Assembly: GCA_027038385.1 (NCBI GenBank)
Contig: JALVXE010000007.1
Coordinates: 1-5,127 of the forward strand
DNA: 5,127 nt
Reading direction: 5' to 3'
Origin: Thermotogaceae bacterium
GTDB lineage: Bacteria > Thermotogota > Thermotogae > Thermotogales > Thermotogaceae
Part shown: positions 1 to 5,127 of the stretch, piece by piece
How the letters are laid out: each line of letters starts with the position of its first letter
How positions within the stretch are numbered: position 1 is the stretch's first letter
The notes under the pieces: model-generated
Database searches by the model: none
The model's input: only the letters and a program-made list of their open reading frames with translations
Told to the model about the DNA's origin: nothing
Position numbers and translations under genes: made by a program

Positions 1-799
1 TTAGCGGATCGTGAGCCGCTGTCTGGTCCGTAACGATATCTGGAATTATTCCGCGCCTGACGAGCTCCGGATGAACCTCCGCTGCGTTTCCAAGAAGTCC
101 AACCGAGATAGCTTCTCCCTTCTTGATGGCTTCCTTTATCATCTCTATCGCCTTGTCAAGATCATCCGTCCAGGTATCAAGGTACCCGGTTTTCAGCCTT
201 CTGTCTATCATCCTCTTGTCAACTTCAACAGCCAATATGGAAGCTCCGTTCATCGTAGCCGCCAGAGGCTGTGCTCCTCCCATCTCTCCGAGCCCGGCCG
301 TCAGTACCCATTTTCCTTTAAGCGTCCCGCCAAAATACTTCTTTGCAACCGCGTAGAAAGTCTCGTAAGTCCCTTGGAGTATTCCCTGGGTTCCTATGTA
401 TATCCAGCTCCCGGCGGTCATCTGACCGTACATTATCAGTCCTCTCTCTTCGAGCTCCCTGAAGTATTTCCAATCCGCCCACTTTGGCACCAAATTCGAG
501 TTTGCTATTAAAACTCTCGGCGCCCACTCGTGTGTCTTGAAAACAGCCACCGGCTTTCCGCTCTGAACGAGGAGCGTCTCGTCCATCTCAAGCTCTTTGA
601 GTGTCTCGATTATCTTCCAGAACGATTCCCAATTTCTCGCAGCCCTTCCGGTTCCTCCATAAACTATAAGATGAGCCGGATCTTTTGCCACCTCCGGATC
701 CAGATTGTTCATCAGCATTCTCATGGCAGCCTCAGTCTGCCAACTCTTCGCCGTGATCTGAGTTCCCCTCGGAGCCCTTATAACAGGAGCTTCTGACAT
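1..799 (-). CDS. hutU: Urocanate hydratase (urocanase), N-terminal 266 residues, cut by window edge
   Basis: Urocanase is a cytosolic NAD+-dependent enzyme that converts urocanate to 4-imidazolone-5-propionate, the second step of histidine degradation. Reading the minus strand from ATG at 799 gives 266 codons with no stop, about half of the family's usual ~550 residues. Family signatures occur in order: YGGTGRAARNW (47-57), LVQSGKPVAVFKTH (77-90), APRVLIANSNLVP (93-105), MYGQMTAGSWIYIGTQGI (123-140), TAGLGEMGGAQPLAATMNG (167-185) and VTDQTAAHDPL at the cut end (256-266). The glycine-rich 167-185 segment is part of the NAD-binding region; here Glu172 stands where I remember Gly in other urocanases. 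The catalytic-cysteine region would lie beyond the window. The start is supported by AAAGGGGAGGG (817-807), with GGAGG 8 bases before the ATG. The gene follows the dipeptidase after a 70-base gap with no visible terminator, so cotranscription is likely. Identity is secure; only the C-terminal half is unseen. Confidence 0.96.
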   Translation of the reverse strand, partial: MSEAPVIRAPRGTQITAKSWQTEAAMRMLMNNLDPEVAKDPAHLIVYGGTGRAARNWESFWKIIETLKELEMDETLLVQSGKPVAVFKTHEWAPRVLIANSNLVPKWADWKYFRELEERGLIMYGQMTAGSWIYIGTQGILQGTYETFYAVAKKYFGGTLKGKWVLTAGLGEMGGAQPLAATMNGASILAVEVDKRMIDRRLKTGYLDTWTDDLDKAIEMIKEAIKKGEAISVGLLGNAAEVHPELVRRGIIPDIVTDQTAAHDPL

Positions 800-869
800 A
801 GCTTTTCCCTCCCCTTTAGAAATTTCTCACATTTTCATTTTATCATCACCGCGATTCTTCCAGAAAAAT

Positions 870-1778
870 TCACTCCTCGGGAAGGGAACTTCGCAGAACT
901 CTGAGCCAATTCTTGTAAGCTATTTTCTCGGCTACGTCTTCTCCAAATCTCTCTACGAGCTTCTCTCCAAACTCAGGGAGCTTCTCAGCGCTCTCAAGAC
1001 CTTCTGGGTAGCTGGAAAGCCCATCAAAATCCGAACCGAGCCCGACGTGATCTTCTCCGGCGACTTTCACCAAATGTTCAAGATGTCTTAAAACATCATC
1101 GATACTTGCCTTGTTTTCACATGTCAGAAACTTTGGCGAGTAGTTAAGACCGATTATTCCATCTCTTTTCGCTACCTCCTGAATGAATTCATCTGGCAAG
1201 TTTCTTTCCATATCGCAAAGAGCCCTTGCGCACGAATGCGTAGCCACTATCGTTCCACTGAAGTTTTCAAAAGCGTCTTTCACTCCCTCATCGTTCAGAT
1301 GGCTTATATCCAATATCCAGCCGAGCTCTTCCATTATCTTGAGAGCTTCCCTTCCGTGCGGAGTCAGTCCCCTACCGGTTGGCTCTCTGTCAAACAAACT
1401 CCCATCTGCAAACGAGTTTATCCTGCTCCAAACCAAAGACGCCATCCTGACTCCAAGTCTGTGAAAAACTCTTAAAAGCTCTGGATATCCATCAATTGGA
1501 AGAAGCCCCTCAAGCGCCAGCAAGATATGCGGCTCTTCTGAAAGGTCGTTTGGAAGATCATCCTTTTTGAAAACTCTTTTTACATCAAGCCTGTGAAATA
1601 GTTCGATCTGCCGAAGAGCTCTTTTTGCAGCTTGATGGTCGCTTGATACATAAACCGCGTAAACCTGAAGAGTAACATTTCCTTTCTTTAGCTTATCTGG
1701 AGAAGACGCCGAGTTTTCCCAGCTTTTTGAATCTATCGCCTTGCTCAAGAAATCACTGTGACCATCTGCGAACTTCAA
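870..1778 (-). CDS. M19 (renal/membrane dipeptidase) family zinc dipeptidase
   Basis: This is a binuclear-zinc peptidase of family M19 that hydrolyses dipeptides. It is 302 residues long, slightly short for the family. The expected metal ligands are visible: His7 and Asp9 (DGHSDFL), bridging Glu90 (LALEG), His160 (DISH), His181 (ATHSCARALCD) and Asp250 (GLGSDFDG). Spacing matches human renal dipeptidase as I recall it: 21 residues from His160 to His181, 11 more to substrate-binding Arg192 (RNLPDE), and 69 from His181 to Asp250. The position of human His152 is Trp117 here, which I remember from many bacterial members. There is no signal peptide, because the catalytic HxD is at residues 7-9, so the enzyme should be cytosolic. 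The start is TTG at 1778, chosen because AAAGGAGTGAT (1794-1784) lies upstream with GGAG 9 bases before it, and because HxD close to the N-terminus is normal. It heads an apparent operon with hutU. Exact substrate is unknown; a role in supplying histidine from peptides is inference from context. Confidence 0.93.
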   Translation of the reverse strand: MKFADGHSDFLSKAIDSKSWENSASSPDKLKKGNVTLQVYAVYVSSDHQAAKRALRQIELFHRLDVKRVFKKDDLPNDLSEEPHILLALEGLLPIDGYPELLRVFHRLGVRMASLVWSRINSFADGSLFDREPTGRGLTPHGREALKIMEELGWILDISHLNDEGVKDAFENFSGTIVATHSCARALCDMERNLPDEFIQEVAKRDGIIGLNYSPKFLTCENKASIDDVLRHLEHLVKVAGEDHVGLGSDFDGLSSYPEGLESAEKLPEFGEKLVERFGEDVAEKIAYKNWLRVLRSSLPEE

Positions 1779-1810
1779 ACCAAATCACTCCTTTCAAAAT
1801 TTCGTGAAAA

Positions 1811-1823
1811 CACCTTCAAAGTG
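1811..1823. promoter_or_regulatory. Imperfect palindrome in the divergent intergenic region (possible operator)
   Basis: CACCTTCAAAGTG has arms CACCTT and AAAGTG, which pair at five of six positions around a central base. It touches the proposed -10 element of the plus-strand gene and lies 33 bases upstream of the TTG start of the minus-strand dipeptidase. That position would suit a repressor acting on one or both divergent transcripts. It is a single short, imperfect palindrome in AT-rich DNA and may be chance. Confidence 0.22.
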
Positions 1824-1830
1824 ATATGAT
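1822..1830 (+). promoter_or_regulatory. Extended -10 promoter element for the methyltransferase gene
   Basis: TGATATGAT fits the extended -10 consensus TGnTATAAT at all but one position. No good -35 hexamer is present at 16-18 bases upstream, which is usual for extended -10 promoters. Transcription would begin near 1836-1838, giving a leader of about 27-29 bases before the GTG start at 1865. The element overlaps an ATG at 1826 that is in frame with the methyltransferase, so that ATG is unlikely to be translated. On the minus strand the same bases read TATCAT, but no convincing -35 lies upstream for the dipeptidase, so I do not assign that promoter. Confidence 0.45.
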
Positions 1831-1864
1831 ACTACCTTGCGGAAAAAGGAAAGGGAGAGATGAT

Positions 1865-2917
1865 GTGTCTATAACGAGAGAAACCGTTGAGGAGACATTG
1901 GATAGGATATATGAATACTACAAAAATAGATCTTATAATTTTAAACCATTGATAGATCGTCCAAGTATGAAACAAAAGATCGTGAGATTGATAAACGGCA
2001 TATTAGAGAAAATAGGGTATCACATTACAAGATGGGATTACATCAGAGATCTGGAAAAATTGAAGACAAACACTTTTACTTTTGCAACGATATACCAGAT
2101 CTTCAAAGTAGGATATGGGTTGTGGGATAATCTTTTCGAAACTTTAGAAGATGAGGAATCCCGAAAAGTTCTCAAAAAATTTATACAAAGGCGCATAGCT
2201 TCCACAGTATTGGGTGATGGAAAAGCAAAAGATATCTTTCCATATGAAGAAAGCACTCAGCATCACAAGATGTCACGAATTAAGTTTGATTTTGAAATAT
2301 ATCCAAAAGAGATTTCTGATGAGATTATCTATCATACGTTTGTATTGAAACAATAGCACCCTGAGTTCATCGATATAAATCCAAGCGACATAATAATCGA
2401 CGCAGGAGCGTTTATTGGAGACACAGCACTGTACTTCTCTCAGTTCTTAGAAAACGGGAAAGTCTATGCATTTGAACCTGATCCTTATAATTATCGGTTT
2501 TTAATTAAAAACATTAAAACAAATAACATGGAAGAGAAAATAGTACCTATAAAGAAAGGATTGGGATCTGAGAATTTCTTTGCTGAAGTTTATTCAAGCG
2601 GTGGTGGAACAAGAATAAGTAATTCTACAAACATTGATGATCCTAATTCTATTGAGGTAATTAAACTAGACGATTTTGTCCAGCAAAATGATATCCCGCA
2701 TATCAACTACATAAAAATGGATGTTGAAGGTTTCGAAATGGAAATTCTCAAAGGCAGTGTTGAAACCATTAAAAAATTTCATCCAAAACTTGCTGTATGT
2801 GTATATCATCTTGAGAATGATCCTGTTGAAATAGCGGAGTTTATGAAGTCGTTTGGATATAAGATATACCTTAGAAACTATGGGTATGCATATGATTATG
2901 TAATGTTCGGCATCTAA
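1865..2917 (+). pseudogene. FkbM-family SAM-dependent methyltransferase interrupted by an in-frame TAG
   Basis: FkbM-family enzymes (Methyltransf_21) transfer a methyl group from S-adenosylmethionine, usually to a sugar or other small-molecule hydroxyl. The frame is open for 350 codons except for TAG at 2354-2356, leaving 163 residues before it and 186 after it. Before the stop lies the helical N-terminal region typical of long family members (LEDEESRKVLKKFIQRR). After it, in the same frame, come SAM motif I DAGAFIGDT (2399-2425), the acidic ribose-binding motif VYAFEPDP (2462-2485) and the family signature IKMDVEGFEMEILKG (2711-2755). The preferred start is GTG at 1865, with AAAGGGAG (1850-1857) ending 7 bases upstream; ATG at 1826 sits inside the likely promoter. 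No ATG, GTG or TTG occurs in frame between the TAG and ATG 2528, which lacks a ribosome binding site and lies after motif I. No separate active enzyme can therefore be made from the 3' part. No glycosyltransferase neighbours are visible, so the substrate is unknown. Base composition is much more AT-rich than in the flanking genes. Confidence 0.85.
2354..2356 (+). other. In-frame amber codon inside the methyltransferase frame
   Basis: The TAG follows the sequence FVLKQ and precedes HPEFIDINPSDIIIDAGA. In relatives I remember, this linker commonly reads like VLEQY followed by the approach to motif I, so the codon probably replaces a tyrosine (TAT/TAC) or a glutamine (CAG), each one base away. 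The gene's own final stop is TAA, the dipeptidase ends in TGA and the phosphoesterase in TAA, so nothing else here indicates that TAG is reassigned. Confidence 0.9.
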
Positions 2918-2945
2918 ACCACATCAACCAAGGAGGTGTTGTTTT

Positions 2946-5090
2946 ATGAGGAAACTTCTAACCGCTCTTATCTTGGTAGCCGTTCTGTCAACTCTGATCT
3001 TTGGAGCGGCGATTGCCAAGAAGATCACGAGCAAAGACGAGCTCATAGGTGGACCAGCCGCTGCTGGAAAGATCGGGGATTATTTGATGGCAAACGACAA
3101 GATCGCCATAATCATAGGCGACAAAGACAACTACCACGGCTATATGAAATCCGGTGGAAACGTCCTTGACGCGGCTCTTGCCGGTACGCATTACGACCTT
3201 TTGGATGAGTTCCATACGTACTTCGGATGGCCCAAGCAGCTCATCGCAGATAAGATCGAGATAGTCAACGACGGATCCAACGGAAAAGCCGCCGTTATAA
3301 AGGTCGTCGGGCATCATTCTCACATAAAGGGTATATCGGTTACTTCCTGGTACATCCTTGACCCTGATGCTAACTACCTCAAGATAGTCACGAAGCTCAC
3401 GAACCACTCTGGAAAGGACTACAAAAACTTCACGCTCGGTGACGCCGCATTCTTCGGATACGCAAGGCCGTTCCTCTGGGGTAGAGGATTCTCTATAAAC
3501 AAGGCAGATACACTTCTTCTCGGAGCCCAGGGAGACGGGGTCGCATATGGGTTCAGCACGACTGAGTATGATCCAGCCACTGGGAAGATGAGAAAGATCC
3601 ACATATCCTACATCTTTACAGACCCTGTGATTAAGAAAGTCGACTTCAATAACGGTTCAAGCGTCACTTACGAGAGGCTCTTCTTCGTAGCGAAAGACCT
3701 AGCCACTATTCAGAAAGAAATACTCGACATGAGAGGAATCAGCTACACGCTTCTCAAGGGATATGTCGTTGACGATAAAGGAAACACCTTGGCTGGAGTA
3801 CCTGTTGAAGTTTACGACAAGGACGGAAAAGTCTACTCCGTAGCTTACACGAACGCTTCTGGTGAGTATGAAGTTCCTCTCCTTCACAACGGAAACTACA
3901 CCGTCAAGATCGATGAGGAAGGAATGGAAACCGTCAAGCCGGCTTACGCCCTCGCGGTTGGAAAGGTGATGTTTGCAAAACCGCTCGTTGCGAAATTCGT
4001 CGACAAGAACGAGATCGTTTGGGGACCGTACATAAACAAAGCCGGCAAAGATTTCGTTGAGATAAGCTGGAGAAGCATAGTTCCATCGAGCGGAAAAGTA
4101 GTGATTGAAGGAGTTGGCTCGTTCACCGATGGAAAAGTCGCGAAGCTCCACCACGTGAGAATCACGGGCCTTAAACCTGGAACTCAGTACACCTACAAGG
4201 TGGTTCTTGGAAGCGAAAGGACAGCTGGAGTCGAGTCCAAAGAGTACACCTTCAGAACATTCGAAGCAAATCCGGATCACTTCAGGTTTGTCGTTTACGG
4301 AGACACGAGAACTTACAACAAGAGGCACAGACTCGTCGCGGATAGGATAATGAAATACCACCCGGCTTTTGTGATCCACGGTGGAGACCTCGTTATGGAT
4401 GGAAGAATACTGAGCGACTGGAATGGATTCTTCTGGGCCATAAAGAACCTGGCTGCGGAGTATCCGTACTTCACAGCTCACGGTAACCACGAGTACAATT
4501 CGATATACTACTACCAGGCTTTCGATCTTCCTTACAACCACGCCTGGTACTCCTTCGACTACGGGGATGCGCACTTCATAATCCAGAACGCGGACGTTCT
4601 CCTCATGCAAAAGAGCATCAAACTTATGAAAGCCGAAACCGAATGGGTTAAGAGAGACCTTGAAGCCCATAAGAACGCCAAGTACATATTCATCATCTAC
4701 CACGAACCGTTCTGGACCAACTGTATAGAGTACGGAGATGAAGGAGAAAGCCCGACGGCCACGTGGTGGGAACCGATATTTGAGAAGTACCATGTAACAG
4801 CCGTCTTCAACAGTCACTACCACATGTACGAAAGATTCTACGTGAATGGAATACACTACATAACCACTGGTGGTGGAGGAGCGCCGCTTTACACCAAAGT
4901 TAGGTCCAAGTTCCTTCCAGGGACACAAAAAGTCGTCACCGGGCTTCATCACTTCATAGTGGTCGACGTTTACAAGAACAAGGTTGAATTCAAAGTCATA
5001 GCCGTTGCAAAGCAGCTTAGCAAGAAGAAAGAAGACGCATTCCAGCCGATCAAAGACACAATCATAGATGAGTTCACTATAAAGAAATAA
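2946..5090 (+). CDS. Secreted multidomain protein with purple-acid-phosphatase-like metallophosphoesterase domain
   Basis: This 714-residue protein is probably an exported phosphohydrolase. Residues 1-24 form a signal peptide (RK, hydrophobic core, AIA before Lys25). Residues about 27-265 are a beta-rich domain with GDYLMANDKIAIIIG (44-58) and SGGNVLDAAL (69-78); I recall similar segments at the N-terminus of PHP/CehA-type exported proteins. Residues about 268-345 resemble a carboxypeptidase-regulatory-like beta-sandwich (KGYVVDDKGNTLAGVPVEVY, TNASGEYEVP). Residues about 355-440 are a purple-acid-phosphatase-type FnIII domain (ITGLKPGTQYTYKV). Residues about 446-690 are the calcineurin-like catalytic domain: GDTR (Asp453), GGDLV (Asp481), GNHE (Asn514, His515), YHEPFW (His586) and SHYHMYER (His624, His626). 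First-motif Arg455 replaces the usual His, and Ser623 replaces Gly of GHxH. No C-terminal anchor or sorting signal is seen. AAGGAGGTG (2930-2938) ends 7 bases before the ATG. The gene lies 28 bases after the methyltransferase frame and may share its transcript. Its composition matches the left-hand operon. Substrate is not deducible. Confidence 0.9.
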   Translation: MRKLLTALILVAVLSTLIFGAAIAKKITSKDELIGGPAAAGKIGDYLMANDKIAIIIGDKDNYHGYMKSGGNVLDAALAGTHYDLLDEFHTYFGWPKQLIADKIEIVNDGSNGKAAVIKVVGHHSHIKGISVTSWYILDPDANYLKIVTKLTNHSGKDYKNFTLGDAAFFGYARPFLWGRGFSINKADTLLLGAQGDGVAYGFSTTEYDPATGKMRKIHISYIFTDPVIKKVDFNNGSSVTYERLFFVAKDLATIQKEILDMRGISYTLLKGYVVDDKGNTLAGVPVEVYDKDGKVYSVAYTNASGEYEVPLLHNGNYTVKIDEEGMETVKPAYALAVGKVMFAKPLVAKFVDKNEIVWGPYINKAGKDFVEISWRSIVPSSGKVVIEGVGSFTDGKVAKLHHVRITGLKPGTQYTYKVVLGSERTAGVESKEYTFRTFEANPDHFRFVVYGDTRTYNKRHRLVADRIMKYHPAFVIHGGDLVMDGRILSDWNGFFWAIKNLAAEYPYFTAHGNHEYNSIYYYQAFDLPYNHAWYSFDYGDAHFIIQNADVLLMQKSIKLMKAETEWVKRDLEAHKNAKYIFIIYHEPFWTNCIEYGDEGESPTATWWEPIFEKYHVTAVFNSHYHMYERFYVNGIHYITTGGGGAPLYTKVRSKFLPGTQKVVTGLHHFIVVDVYKNKVEFKVIAVAKQLSKKKEDAFQPIKDTIIDEFTIKK

Positions 5091-5111
5091 GACGATGCAG
5101 TGATTTCGAAT

Positions 5112-5127
5112 CCCCCAGCCGATTGGC
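5112..5127 (+). terminator. Probable left half of a rho-independent terminator, cut by window edge
   Basis: The last bases read CCCCCAGCC, GATT, GGC. The final GGC pairs with GCC across a four-base GATT loop. If the sequence continued as TGGGGG it would complete a nine-base-pair GC-rich stem starting 22 bases after the phosphoesterase stop codon, a typical place for a terminator. Only three base pairs are visible inside the window, so this is extrapolation. Confidence 0.4.

Noticed and set aside
11..511. A 166-codon open frame on the plus strand
   Set aside because: It is antisense to hutU, whose minus-strand reading shows unbroken urocanase motifs. The plus-strand translation resembles nothing.
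800..869. AGAAATTTCT palindrome in the gap between the dipeptidase and hutU
   Set aside because: It is short and AT-rich with no T-run or GC stem, so it does not support a terminator or operator.
2354..2356. Pyrrolysine at the TAG
   Set aside because: Known pyrrolysine proteins are mainly methylamine methyltransferases, unrelated to FkbM. No pyl gene or tRNA is in the window, and the single TAG is better explained by mutation or error. It remains testable.
2887..2896. A promoter for the phosphoesterase inside the 3' end of the methyltransferase gene (TATGAT at 2891)
   Set aside because: The upstream TG is one base out of position for an extended -10, and no -35 lies at proper spacing. This tract is AT-rich, so such hexamers are expected by chance.
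2528..2917. A separate 129-residue methyltransferase starting at ATG 2528
   Set aside because: No ribosome binding site precedes this ATG and the product would lack SAM motif I. It is the C-terminal part of the interrupted FkbM gene in the same frame.
2988..3602. A 204-codon open frame on the minus strand
   Set aside because: It lies opposite the N-terminal half of the phosphoesterase, has no recognisable domain and no start signal. It is a shadow frame.
3699..4952. A 417-codon open frame on the minus strand, opposite the phosphoesterase
   Set aside because: It is the antisense shadow of a strongly biased gene. It has no ribosome binding site or family motif, while the plus strand carries clear catalytic motifs over the same bases.
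5042..5124. Repeated CCAGCCGAT at 5042-5050 and 5115-5123
   Set aside because: A single nine-base repeat, one copy inside coding sequence and the other in the proposed terminator stem. No sign of function as a repeat element.

Overview
The window is bacterial. It holds parts of two gene groups that diverge from a short intergenic region near 1779-1864. Strong AAAGGAGG-type ribosome binding sites, TTG and GTG starts, frequent AGA/AGG and ATA codons and a GC content near 48-50% in the flanking genes would suit a Thermotogota-like anaerobe. That placement is a guess from style, since no phylogenetic marker is present.

Minus strand (1-1778): an M19 (renal/membrane dipeptidase family) metallopeptidase is followed 70 bases downstream by the first 266 codons of urocanate hydratase (hutU), which runs off the left edge. 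The pair looks like a peptide/histidine catabolic operon: dipeptides are cleaved, histidine is deaminated to urocanate by an enzyme not in the window, and urocanate is hydrated by HutU.

Plus strand (1822-2917): an extended -10 promoter precedes an AT-rich gene for an FkbM-family SAM-dependent methyltransferase. Its frame is open for 350 codons except for one in-frame TAG at 2354-2356. The conserved methyltransferase core continues in the same frame right after the TAG, with no usable start codon before it. The gene is therefore a very recent pseudogene, a sequencing error, or a case of amber readthrough. Its base composition differs strongly from its neighbours, which suggests transfer.

Plus strand (2946-5090): a 714-residue secreted protein starts 28 bases after the methyltransferase. 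It joins a signal peptide, an N-terminal beta-rich domain, a carboxypeptidase-regulatory-like beta-sandwich, a purple-acid-phosphatase-type FnIII domain and a calcineurin-like metallophosphoesterase domain. The last bases of the window look like the left half of a rho-independent terminator cut off by the window edge.

I see no CRISPR array, tRNA, rRNA, transposase or insertion-sequence end. The observations most worth following up are the interrupted methyltransferase and the multidomain secreted phosphoesterase.
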